From positions 1 to 64,000 of the forward strand of contig NZ_LECT01000007.1 in assembly GCF_001027925.1 (NCBI RefSeq): 64,000 nucleotides of DNA, in the 5' to 3' direction. Each line of letters opens with the position of its first letter. The stretch's first letter is position 1. The notes under the pieces were generated by a model, which saw nothing but the letters and a program-made list of their open reading frames with translations, did no database searches and was not told the DNA's origin. Both the position numbers and the translations under genes were made by a program. Of this stretch, positions 54,101-61,833 are shown piece by piece. Origin of the DNA: Rhodopirellula islandica. GTDB lineage: Bacteria; Planctomycetota; Planctomycetia; Pirellulales; Pirellulaceae.

Positions 54101-54497
54101 AGGGAAAGCTGTGTTCACGAAGCAGTGCCAGACGTGTCATCAACTGCACGGCGAAGGGATGTTGGTCGGGCCTCAGTTGGACGGAGCGATCACGCGAAGT
54201 GTGGAGCGTTTGATGGAAGACGTGGTGCTTCCGGATCGGAACATTGATCAAGCGTTCCGAACGCAGAGTTTGTTGCTGGATGACGGCCGTGTGTTGGTCG
54301 GATTGGTGGCCAGTGAAGATGACGAGGTCATCCGGCTGACCACGTCGGATGGAAAGACTCAGGAGGTGCCGGTCGACCGTGTGGAGATCCAGCAGGTGTC
54401 GCAGCGATCGTTGATGCCCAACAACTTTTTAGAGCTGATGACTGAGCGTGAGTTGGTGGATTTGATGGCGTACTTGAAGTCATCGCCCGGGCATTGA
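51120..54497 (+). CDS. PVC-type haem-binding protein with propeller, HEAT repeats and c-type cytochrome
   Basis: 1125 residues. An N-terminal hydrophobic segment (about 24-46) serves as signal or anchor. A beta-propeller domain (about 90-440) begins FHLPPGFEIRLFASEPQIAKPLNMAFGSDGRLWVTDS and contains FGMTRDEWGNWY and HGSTAISGLQYFP. HEAT-like helical repeats follow (about 470-650), then a beta domain (about 710-820), another helical stretch and the C-terminal haem domain with CQTCH at 1003-1007 and GPQLDGAITRSVE. This is the canonical planctomycete membrane-bound dehydrogenase/cytochrome layout. Its role is electron transfer coupled to an unknown, probably sugar, oxidation. Confidence 0.9.
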   Translation: MSPCRRRRIERSTPVREWRKFRAAVWGMIVWGVLLSGFLTGMHPAIGDELDPVSTPLQAVPVGAIEPATRAEVYGEGVRSTEHRTPQEELAGFHLPPGFEIRLFASEPQIAKPLNMAFGSDGRLWVTDSVAYPYPVATNEKGPDSVKILADTDADGTADSITTFADGLNIPMGILPYGEGCLCFSIPNLWYLRDTDGDGKCDEREVILGPFDTSRDTHGMINSLRDGGDGWIYACHGFNNQSRVAGADGHVVTMHSGNTFRFRPDGSRVELHTRGQVNPFGMTRDEWGNWYSADCHSKPISQLVAGACYPSFGRPDDGLGFLPPMMDHLHGSTAISGLQYFPPDSPIVPLRGRFLSGNVMTSRLNWNEREFVGATAKGRALPDFLTSDDPWFRPVDIQVDEENNIHVADFYNKIIGHYEVPLEHPGRDRTSGRIWQIRYTGQRTKGHDLFSDEQQLVSQIRMSLEPNRKRLSLEEVRGYLTHSNAHVVRMAAECIGRRGDASDVVRLIEALAGVHQADSVGRQTIRIAVRDLLQRTPEDDSFWKAVPDAETASVMLGIKRSQVVEPILAYLQVASQEADKQAAKEALLSHAVSLAEPTQMEACVELARHVAGDNTDRAFEWLRLIHDAGGFQSENVPPSIRTWALGLVESEWNDLTATGDVSVAWFGTDEQSWSPESRLISVASSNAERDEFAELMSSFPLGESYTGTFASDWFAAPEQIEFWLAGHNAPPGQPNPGQNLVRLRSAKTGEVLKQVLPPRSDVARRVVWDTRELAERTIRIEVVDGDSGTAYAWLATGGFSPERIGPSESATKWMRILGWVERLKLSELKGDLKQVLLDRRHGVLTRLRVANTLAKLNGEAGVGTLAEFVATELVQVELAESLVETVLSKQWDATESLGKLGPHLNASQQRQLVLDWIGNGGEMDPLFSAMESGAFAAVVLVDPDVQQAIGPRLNESLQGKLEELTEGIVFDAGRTEKLNVLLASVRELEGDVARGKAVFTKQCQTCHQLHGEGMLVGPQLDGAITRSVERLMEDVVLPDRNIDQAFRTQSLLLDDGRVLVGLVASEDDEVIRLTTSDGKTQEVPVDRVEIQQVSQRSLMPNNFLELMTERELVDLMAYLKSSPGH

Positions 54498-55192
54498 GAG
54501 AACCTTTTCGCATCGGTTTAGGCATCGCGGAACGCGTGCTCGGTCCTCTCTGAAGGAGAGGGCGAAACGATTTTTGACTCCGCTTTTCGGCGGATTTCCA
54601 CAGGTCGCACCTCTCCCGAAACGAAGTTTGGGGAGAGCGATATACCAGGTCGAGCGACGCCGTTCAGGCGTACGCGCGGGTGAAGGACGGGCATGGGACG
54701 CGGCGTGAATTGCCCTCCCCCGGAAAGCTCGCTGAACGCTCGCTTTCCGACCCCTCCCGTTTTCAACGGGCGTGCAGTTTTCTGGTGCTGGGTTTTGGCG
54801 GGTTTCTGCAGCAACCACCCATCACAACCCGACGCGTGAGCGAGGGACGCCCCCAACTCCCACGACGGCCCCATCCGGGGCGATCCCCAGACGCCCGCCA
54901 CCATTTATTTTTCGAACGTCCCAAGGGAGGGTGATAATAAACGCTTGGCGACACGGTACTTCAAAACTGCACGACCTCTTCAACGGGCGAGGTGTGCAAG
55001 ACTTGACGAGCACAGCCCTTCAAAACTGCACGACCTCTGCGTGTGGGTAGGCGTGGTTTGGGGTGGCGGCGACTCGCTGGGGCGCGGGCGATGTGGTGGA
55101 GTACGAGTTCAGGCCTGCGCATGAAAAACCCCGGCATCGAATTCGATGCCGGGGTTTGAGATTCATTGAGTGAGACTTCGCGAGCGAAGTGA
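54498..55192. other. Repeat-rich intergenic region between PVC haem gene and pnp
   Basis: About 690 bp with no credible gene. Contents: a hairpin built on CTCTCCC...GGGAGAG (54611-54637), the CCCGACGCGTGAGCGAGG word (54828-54845) shared inversely with 38593-38610, and a direct repeat of CTTCAAAACTGCACGACCTCT (near 54959 and 55018). The pnp terminator lies at its right end. Confidence 0.6.
55124..55157 (-). terminator. Intrinsic terminator of pnp
   Basis: Positions 55126-55157 form a perfect 32-bp palindrome centred on GAATTC, giving a strong GC-rich stem on the minus strand followed by five T residues. It lies about 36 nt after the pnp stop. Confidence 0.9.
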
Positions 55193-57460
55193 TCAGTCGC
55201 GTCCGCCGCCGCTTCGACGTGGGCCGCGTCCGCGACCTCCGCCTCCACCGCTTCCGCCACTTCCACTGCTGCTGCCGCGTCGACGACGTGGGCGATCTTC
55301 TCCGTCGCCGCCACCTTCTCCGTCGCCGCCGCCTTCACCTTCAGTGGCCAAGGGATCTTCTTCGCCCAGCTCTTCGAGAGCTTTGCGACGGCTGAGCTTC
55401 ACGCGATCGTGCTCGTCGACATCGATGACCAGGACCTTCATGGCATCGCCGACGGCGATCACTTGATCCAGGCTGCTGATGTATCCGCCACTCATTTCGC
55501 TGATGTGAACAAGTCCATCGCGACCGGGAAGGATTTCAACGAACGCACCGAACTCTTTGATGCTGCTGACGGTTCCGTCGTAGATCTTGCCGATCTGAAC
55601 GGTGGCCGTGCAGGCTTCGACTTGACGCATGGCTTCTTGCGCCGATTCTTTGTTGCTGCTGGCGACCAAGACGGTGCCTTCATCATCGACTTCGATGACC
55701 GCACCGGTGGACTCTTGGATTCCACGGATGTTTTTGCCGCCAGGGCCGATCAAAGCACCGATCTTGTCGGGCGAGATCTTGGTGCGAAGCAAGCGTGGTG
55801 CGGTTGGCGAGATTTCGCGACGAGGACGCGGAATGGTCGTCAACATTTTCTTCAGGATTTCGATCCGAGCTTCACGCGATTGTTTCAGCGTGGCGCGGAT
55901 GATGTCGTTGGTGACTCCTGTGACTTTCAGGTCCAACTGAATGCCGGTGATCCCGTTTTGGGTACCAGCGATCTTGAAGTCCATGTCGCCGAAGTGATCT
56001 TCGGTTCCGAGGATGTCGGTGATCAAGCACCAGTTGTCAGGGCCGTCTTGGACCAAGCCGACTGAGATCCCAGCGACAGGGTTGCTGATTGGCACACCGG
56101 AAGCCATCAGGCCGAGGGTCGCACCGCAAACGGAAGCCATCGAGGAGCTGCCGTTGGATTCAGTGATGTCACTGATCACGCGAATCGTGTAGGGGAAGTC
56201 ATCGGCGGAAGGAAGCACTGGAGACACGCTTCGTTCAGCCAAGCAACCGTGTCCGATTTCGCGACGTCCAGGACCACGGATTGGGCGGCATTCGCCAACC
56301 GAGTACGAAGGGAAGTTGTAGTCCAGCATGAACTTCTTGCTGAACTCATCTTGCAGACCATCGACGCGTTGTTCGTCGCGGCTGGTTCCCAAAGCGATCG
56401 TGATCAGGGCTTGGGTTTCGCCGCGTTGGAACAGAGCCGAACCGTGAACGCGTGGCAACAAGTCCGTTTCGCAGTGGATTGCGCGAAGCGAGTTGTGGTC
56501 GCGACCATCGGGTCGGGTGCCAGCGAGGATCAGGTCACGAACGACCTTTTCTTCGAGGTCGTGCCAGACCGATTTGAAGCGGTTGCTGCAAACGGCGTCC
56601 GAAGCGTTGGGATCAGGAATGACGTCTGCCATGGCCCGATCACGAACGGTACGAACGGCTTCGGCGCGAGCCTGCTTGCCCGATGTTTGCTGGGCAGCTT
56701 TGAAGTCGTTGTAGTAGGTGTCGGTCAGACGTTGGAGCAACCCATCGTCTTCGGGAGCTTGGTAAGGAGTCTTTTCTGGGTTGACCTTTTGGTACAGCTC
56801 TTCCTGCAGGTCGATGACTTCGCGGATGACATCGTGAGCGAATCCAATCGCTTCCATCATCTCGTCTTCAGGCATTTCGTTGGCGAAGCCTTCGATCATG
56901 GCAACCATGTCACGGCTGCCGCTGACGATCATGTCCAACTCGCTTTGTTCGAGTTGATCAGCGGTTGGGAAGGCGACCAATTTGCCGTCGACCTTGCCAA
57001 CACGAACGCTGCCCAGAGGGCCTTTGAATGGCAGGGGGCTGATGTGCAGAGCGGTGGCTCCACCGATCATGGCCAACACGTCGCCATCGTTTTGCAAGTC
57101 GCTGGCGATCACGCAAGCTTGGACTTGAACTTCATCTTTGTAGCCTTCGGGCCACAGGGGGCGGATCGGGCGATCCATCAAACGCGAGCTGAGGATCTCT
57201 TTGGTGCTTGGACGGCCTTCGCGTTTCAGGAAGCCACCCGGGAATTTACCAGCCGCAGCCAAACGCTCGCGGTAGTCACACATCAAAGGGAAGAAATCGA
57301 TTCCCGGACGCGGCGTGCCCGATGCGGCTGCAACCAGCACAACGGTTTCGCCATATTGAACCAGCACACTGCCGGCGGCTTGTTTGGCGATGTGCCCTGT
57401 CTCGAACGACAGTACCGAATCACCAATTTTTCGCTCCACGCGAACTTTTTGAACACTCAC
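55193..57460 (-). CDS. pnp: Polyribonucleotide nucleotidyltransferase (PNPase)
   Basis: 755 residues from the GTG at 57460, chosen for AGAGG about 8 nt upstream and because SVQKVRVERKIG is the family N-terminus; the longer frame to 57565 is not supported. Two RNase PH domains: FFPLMCDYRERLAAAGKFPGGFLKREGRP, and the second with ISVGLVQD and CLITDILGTEDHFGDMDFKIAGT. A KH domain is IGALIGPGGKNIRGIQESTGA and an S1 domain is YDGTVSSIKEFGAFVEILPGRDGLVHISEM. The Gly/Arg-rich tail (RRRGSSSGSGG, GRGRGPRRSGGGRD) may bind RNA. It degrades RNA 3'-5' phosphorolytically. It follows rpsO, the usual order. Confidence 0.96.
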   Translation of the reverse strand: MSVQKVRVERKIGDSVLSFETGHIAKQAAGSVLVQYGETVVLVAAASGTPRPGIDFFPLMCDYRERLAAAGKFPGGFLKREGRPSTKEILSSRLMDRPIRPLWPEGYKDEVQVQACVIASDLQNDGDVLAMIGGATALHISPLPFKGPLGSVRVGKVDGKLVAFPTADQLEQSELDMIVSGSRDMVAMIEGFANEMPEDEMMEAIGFAHDVIREVIDLQEELYQKVNPEKTPYQAPEDDGLLQRLTDTYYNDFKAAQQTSGKQARAEAVRTVRDRAMADVIPDPNASDAVCSNRFKSVWHDLEEKVVRDLILAGTRPDGRDHNSLRAIHCETDLLPRVHGSALFQRGETQALITIALGTSRDEQRVDGLQDEFSKKFMLDYNFPSYSVGECRPIRGPGRREIGHGCLAERSVSPVLPSADDFPYTIRVISDITESNGSSSMASVCGATLGLMASGVPISNPVAGISVGLVQDGPDNWCLITDILGTEDHFGDMDFKIAGTQNGITGIQLDLKVTGVTNDIIRATLKQSREARIEILKKMLTTIPRPRREISPTAPRLLRTKISPDKIGALIGPGGKNIRGIQESTGAVIEVDDEGTVLVASSNKESAQEAMRQVEACTATVQIGKIYDGTVSSIKEFGAFVEILPGRDGLVHISEMSGGYISSLDQVIAVGDAMKVLVIDVDEHDRVKLSRRKALEELGEEDPLATEGEGGGDGEGGGDGEDRPRRRRGSSSGSGGSGGGGGRGRGPRRSGGGRD

Positions 57461-57965
57461 AACAACAACCTCTTTTCCTGCACTTACACAACAAACAACA
57501 ATTGGAACGGCTTTTCTGCAGCCGGCCCGTTTTGCATCCCTGGCCAACAAGGCCTCGTCAGCCACAACGGCTGATGGGAAAGTGTGGTGACCCGGTCACC
57601 ACAGAACAAAATGAAGAACCTCAAGTTGGTCGAACGACCTTTGGGGTTCGTGACAATCAAACATGGGCTTGGCTTGATTGAATCGCAATGGCGACCCGGA
57701 GGTGCCACAAGGGAACTGCTTTGACGAGGCGACAAGATGCAGCCGGACCGGCTGCCAATACAGGGACGCGTCAAAGTAGAGCCAGCGAAACGGCGATCGC
57801 GTTCGCTGATTTGGAAGGGGGGATTGAAATCCAAAGAAAGGATCTTCCCGAATGCGTTGTTGAGTCGCAGTCTAGCTACGACTCCACCCCGCCCCGGGAC
57901 CAAAGAGCCCGGGGGGACGCACGCCACGTGGCCGCGGCCACGCCGTCGACCACCCGGTCACACAA
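57461..57965 (-). promoter_or_regulatory. rpsO-pnp leader with three strong hairpins
   Basis: The 505-nt gap contains GTGGTGAC-CCG-GTCACCAC (57584-57602), GCAGCCGG-A-CCGGCTGC (57739-57755), CCCCGGG...CCCGGGG (57892-57914) and the 16-bp palindrome CGTGGCCGCGGCCACG (57927-57942). The last two lie just downstream of rpsO and could terminate or process; the first two lie in the pnp leader. In E. coli a leader hairpin cleaved by RNase III lets PNPase repress itself, so autoregulation here is plausible (inference). Confidence 0.55.
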
Positions 57966-58235
57966 TTATTTGCGGATACCAAGTTTTCCGATGATATCCA
58001 AGTAACGTTGAGGGTCTTGCCCACGAACGTAATCCAACAGACGGCGACGTCGGCTCACCAAACCAAGCAAACCACGACGCGAGGCATAATCCTTGCGGTG
58101 AGTTCGCATGTGTTCGGTCAATCCGTTGATTCGTTCCGTCAAAATCGCGATCTGCACTTCAGGAGAACCAGTGTCTCCAGCCGCGGCGCCGTGCTCGCTG
58201 ATTACTTCTTCTTTCCGTTCTTTCGAAATCGTCAT
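57966..58235 (-). CDS. rpsO: 30S ribosomal protein S15
   Basis: 89 residues, the usual length. It starts [16 protein letters not shown] and has [50 protein letters not shown], the conserved S15 core, ending near [12 protein letters not shown]. It binds 16S rRNA in the central domain. It is upstream of pnp, the arrangement seen in many bacteria. Confidence 0.98.
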   Translation of the reverse strand: MTISKERKEEVISEHGAAAGDTGSPEVQIAILTERINGLTEHMRTHRKDYASRRGLLGLVSRRRRLLDYVRGQDPQRYLDIIGKLGIRK

Positions 58236-58354
58236 ACCGACTGATGCTTTCCTGATCGTTTGTGATCGCGGTGGACCAATGTTTCTGAATCGCAGGAGTT
58301 TAGCGTGCCCCCCTGCGAACGCAACGTCAAATTCGCTGCCGTGGGAAAATCGGC

Positions 58355-60046
58355 TCAGTAGCCGATTCCAGCTCGTAGGATAAACGCTTCATCCAGGCCT
58401 GTGTTGCCCAAGACCGATTGTTCGTAGAGCAATTCTCGATCAAAGGAGATGCCCGCCTCGATGAAACCGGAGCGTTGGCCGGTTTGCAGCAATTGCGAGT
58501 TTCCCCACTCGAACCCGAACATCGCGTTGATCTGGTTGATATCGACTCGTTCGCCATCCGAAGCGAGCGCAGTATCGCTGAGCGTCCAAGAATCGCCGCC
58601 GTATTCTCCGGCCAAGTACCACCAAACGTCACGGGTGCCGATCGTTCGCCAGTATTTTGCGAGTTTGGGTTCAGGGAAGTAGATGTCAAATCGAGTGTAC
58701 GGATTGGGTTGCCACAGCAGTCCCCCCGCGGGAAGGAGTTTTGTGTCGAGACGGTCCAGGTAGTACACGCCACCCTTGAGTGTCGAGGTTGGAGTCAAGC
58801 GAAACGAGGCCAACGCCTTTCCCAAAACACGGATGCTGTCGCTGTTGAAGGTGTCAAAATCGGTGTACGCCCCCACTCGCACGCCCAGTTCGGCACCGAC
58901 GATCTGATTGGGATCGGTTTGCCAGCCAAAGTCGAGGGAAGCGGCGTAGGCACTGCTCGGCAACATTCGGGTCGGGGCACTCGCGGGAGTGGCGGGGCCA
59001 TCGAACAAATACAGCGAGAAGGAGGGGACGACGAACAACGGCCGTGTGCTGAACAGAAAATTGGGCCAAGCGAATCCAATCGAGGCGTCGGTTTGGTTGT
59101 AACCCACTTCGGTGGGACCGTCGCCACCGCCAATGTATGTGTGGCGAAGGCGGGGCCCATTGAGCATTTGGTAGGCACTGATGGCTTCCGGGGAACTGAA
59201 GCCGCCCGGGAACAGACTCGAGGGGGATCCTGAGAAACCACCGGGAAACAGGGTCGAGGGAGATCCGGAGGGGTACGCGGCGGATGGATAAGGATTGAGA
59301 CTTGGTGGCGCGAGTGCGGAGTTCGGGGAGACGGTTCCGCCCGCGTAGGGCATTCCGGTTCCAGGATAGGTTGGTGCGGCACCGGAGTAGATCGATCCGG
59401 CGTCGTAGGGAACCGCGGTCCCACCGCCATATCCCGTTGCGAATCCACTGCCTTGGTAGGCGGCGCCCTGGTAGGGAGCCGTGGTGGAACCCCCGCTGAA
59501 CATGCTGCCGGAGAACAATCCGTTGAGCAGGCCACCGTTGGGATAGGCGGCGTTTCCGGTGGTTGAAGTCAGTGGAACAGGGGCTCCCAGCGGAGTGGTC
59601 CCCGGAGGAGCCGTGGGGGTGTACTGAGGAACCGCGAAGGAATTGGGGGCGGAGGCCGCCGAGGCGTAAGGATCGAACAGCGAGCCTGAAACTGGCGCCG
59701 TGTTGGGTGGCGGTGGGGTCGCGAAATTGGGGCTGGCATAGATCGAACTGCCGTAGCCGCCACTGGCCGCTGGAGGGGTGGTGCCGGTTTGACCGTACGG
59801 CGAGGTGCCGATGGCGGGCGATTGAATCGGAGCGAGATTGGTTTGTGGGGTTTCGCCGTAGTTGGTTTGCGCGATCGAAGGCGCCGAATCCACCACGACC
59901 ACGACGCATCCCAACGAAGCCGCCATCAAGGTGAGGACGATTCGAGAGAATCCTCCTATGATGACGCCCGCCTGCGGAGCGACGAAGTGGTGAAAATGGT
60001 TCGCCAAAGGGATGCACTTTGAATTCGGCGGGCGCGGTCGAAACAA
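58355..60046 (-). CDS. Outer-membrane beta-barrel-like protein with Gly/Pro/Ser-rich N-terminal half
   Basis: Up to 563 residues; the N-terminus is uncertain. A likely signal sequence runs about 34-60 ([25 protein letters not shown]). Residues about 62-320 are low-complexity, rich in G, P, S, T, Y and A with repeated [18 protein letters not shown] words. Residues 325-563 alternate hydrophobic and polar residues in a porin-like way ([60 protein letters not shown]), ending in Tyr as outer-membrane proteins often do. I do not recognise a named family. Confidence 0.7.
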   Translation of the reverse strand: MFRPRPPNSKCIPLANHFHHFVAPQAGVIIGGFSRIVLTLMAASLGCVVVVVDSAPSIAQTNYGETPQTNLAPIQSPAIGTSPYGQTGTTPPAASGGYGSSIYASPNFATPPPPNTAPVSGSLFDPYASAASAPNSFAVPQYTPTAPPGTTPLGAPVPLTSTTGNAAYPNGGLLNGLFSGSMFSGGSTTAPYQGAAYQGSGFATGYGGGTAVPYDAGSIYSGAAPTYPGTGMPYAGGTVSPNSALAPPSLNPYPSAAYPSGSPSTLFPGGFSGSPSSLFPGGFSSPEAISAYQMLNGPRLRHTYIGGGDGPTEVGYNQTDASIGFAWPNFLFSTRPLFVVPSFSLYLFDGPATPASAPTRMLPSSAYAASLDFGWQTDPNQIVGAELGVRVGAYTDFDTFNSDSIRVLGKALASFRLTPTSTLKGGVYYLDRLDTKLLPAGGLLWQPNPYTRFDIYFPEPKLAKYWRTIGTRDVWWYLAGEYGGDSWTLSDTALASDGERVDINQINAMFGFEWGNSQLLQTGQRSGFIEAGISFDRELLYEQSVLGNTGLDEAFILRAGIGY

Positions 60047-60151
60047 CTACTTGAGTCGATTTAGCGATTTCCACGAACTTTCGTCAAGATAAATCTGAGC
60101 GGCAGTTGGCTCGTTTGATCAACAATTCATTGGAAAGAGGGAAGCACAGCG

Positions 60152-60859
60152 ATGGAAGATTTAGACATTTCACAATTGGCTCGGTACCTGCACATCACTC
60201 CGGACCAAGTGATCAAGATGGTTTCGCGAGGAACCTTGCCGGGCCGGCGGGTCGGAGGGGAATGGAAATTCAACGAAGCCGAGATTCATCATTGGCTGGA
60301 AGAACGCATTGGATTGAGTGACCAAGGCGAGCTGGATCAGGTCCGTGCGGTGCTGCATCGGCAGTCGGAGGCGCCTCCTCACTCGTTGGCGGAGATCTGC
60401 CCGGTTGAGTTGGTTGCCAACCCGTTCGTGGCCAGGACTCGCGGCAGTGTGATTCGCAACATGTGCGAACTTGCCAGCCGGACCGGGATGCTGTGGGATG
60501 CGCCGGCGATGGCCGAAGCGGTCGCGACTCGCGAAAAATTGCATCCGACGGCGCTGGATTGCGGTGTTGCTTTGCTTCACCCTCGCCGCCCGCAAACGTC
60601 GATTTTGGCCGAGTCCGTGTTGGCGATGGGAATCTGTCCAACGCCGGTCGCGTTCTCGGACACCGGGCAGCTGACGGACATTTTCTTTTTGATCTGCTCT
60701 TATGACGACAGTTCGCACCTGCGTATTTTGGCTAAATTGAGCCGAATTGTCTCCGATGAATCCTTCTTGGAAGGCGTGCGTGCAAGTGACACGCCTGCGG
60801 ACGCTTGGGCAATCTTGAACGAAGCCGAGATGTCACTCGATGAGAATCACACCTTCTGA
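60152..60859 (+). CDS. HTH (excisionase-like) - PTS IIA (nitrogen/fructose type) fusion protein
   Basis: 235 residues. Residues 1-52 form a MerR/excisionase-like winged helix (DISQLARYLHITPDQVIKMVSRGTLPGRRVGGEWKFNEAEIHHWL). Residues 85-230 form a PTS EIIA type 2 domain, with GVALLHPR carrying the candidate phosphorylatable His. No EIIB/EIIC genes are near, so this is likely a regulatory EIIA of the EIIA-Ntr kind. A GGAAAGAGGGA stretch lies about 10 nt before the ATG. It overlaps the next gene by 20 bp. Confidence 0.85.
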   Translation: MEDLDISQLARYLHITPDQVIKMVSRGTLPGRRVGGEWKFNEAEIHHWLEERIGLSDQGELDQVRAVLHRQSEAPPHSLAEICPVELVANPFVARTRGSVIRNMCELASRTGMLWDAPAMAEAVATREKLHPTALDCGVALLHPRRPQTSILAESVLAMGICPTPVAFSDTGQLTDIFFLICSYDDSSHLRILAKLSRIVSDESFLEGVRASDTPADAWAILNEAEMSLDENHTF

Positions 60860-61682
60860 GTTGGACGAATCCGTCCCACGGTCGGGGCAACACAATGCTT
60901 CGGCGACGATTGCTGCTCCATGCATCGTCGCTTGGGTGGGCAGGTCATCGGATCCGTTGGCGCAGCACGCCAAGGCTTTGTGCGAGCAGAACGCGGACGC
61001 CGTTGCCACTTGTCCAGACGTTGCGTCACTGATTGAATCGCCTCCGCGACTTCCGCTGACTCACGTTTTGTTGGCTCAAACCGACCGCTCGCATCCGATT
61101 GAAGCGGAACAACTCCGCGAGTTGCAGCGCGTCGCTCCGAACGCGAGCGTGGTGCGCTGGTTGGGGCCGCTGGTGGCTCCTTCCGTGGGCTTGCCCGGGC
61201 AACAGGGATGGATTGAAACCATCAGTTGGCGAGACAGTTTGCAAACACTTCCGGTGTGGTTGAACCGCTCGCGTGCAGAACATGAATCTCGGGCGGGGTC
61301 CCATTCAACGCCAACACGGCCCGCACAAGGCTTGGTCATTGTTTCCAGGTCTTGGGCGACCGCAGACGCGATCTTTGACGCGATGGAATCGATCGCGGGC
61401 GAGCGTGACCAGCCGGTTCCAGTGATGACGTGGCGTCGTGATCGACTGACGCGAGCCGATCGGCTTGCTTCCGCGCATGTGGTTTGGGATGACTCGGTTT
61501 GGCGGCCTGCCGATCCGAAGCCCTTTCAGGTGCCAGAGGATTTGTCGGGGCGAAGTTACCGGCACATTTGGATGACTGGGATGGCGACTCCCGCTCAGAT
61601 CCACGCCGCACGGCGGTCCGGTGTGTCGGCGGTTTGGAACAAGCCGACTCGTCGTGAGTCGCTGGAGTCTTTGTTGGCTTGA
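60840..61682 (+). CDS. Hypothetical protein coupled to the HTH-IIA gene
   Basis: 280 residues. No family recognised. Two halves look like weak repeats of an alpha/beta (response-regulator-like) fold: one around IVAWVGRSSDPLAQHAKALCEQ and LTHVLLAQTDR, the other around GLVIVSRSWATADAIFDAMESIAG and RLASAHVVWDDSVW, each followed by a hydrophobic strand. A C-terminal helix ends in RRESLESLLA. No transmembrane helix. The 20-bp overlap with the IIA gene suggests a shared operon and function. Confidence 0.6.
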   Translation: MRITPSELDESVPRSGQHNASATIAAPCIVAWVGRSSDPLAQHAKALCEQNADAVATCPDVASLIESPPRLPLTHVLLAQTDRSHPIEAEQLRELQRVAPNASVVRWLGPLVAPSVGLPGQQGWIETISWRDSLQTLPVWLNRSRAEHESRAGSHSTPTRPAQGLVIVSRSWATADAIFDAMESIAGERDQPVPVMTWRRDRLTRADRLASAHVVWDDSVWRPADPKPFQVPEDLSGRSYRHIWMTGMATPAQIHAARRSGVSAVWNKPTRRESLESLLA

Positions 61683-61771
61683 GCTGTCCGCGGGGCATTG
61701 GCGGATTCTTGACGGTGCTGGTTCTGGGATGACGCAGGCTGCTTTGTAAGTCGAAGAGGCTGCGGTGCATG

Positions 61772-61803
61772 AAAAAACCCGCCCACGAAAATCGCAGGCG
61801 GGC
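61772..61803 (-). terminator. Intrinsic terminator of the YTV protein gene
   Basis: On the minus strand GCCCGCC (61803-61797) pairs with GGCGGGT (61783-61777) and is followed by a run of six T. It lies about 30 nt after the gene stop. Confidence 0.88.
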
Positions 61804-61833
61804 TTTGTGTGCCAATTGGAGTGGCGAAGCGAA

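Noticed and set aside
56249..57574. 441-residue frame antisense to pnp
   Set aside because: PNPase is certain on the minus strand; the antisense frame lacks any family.
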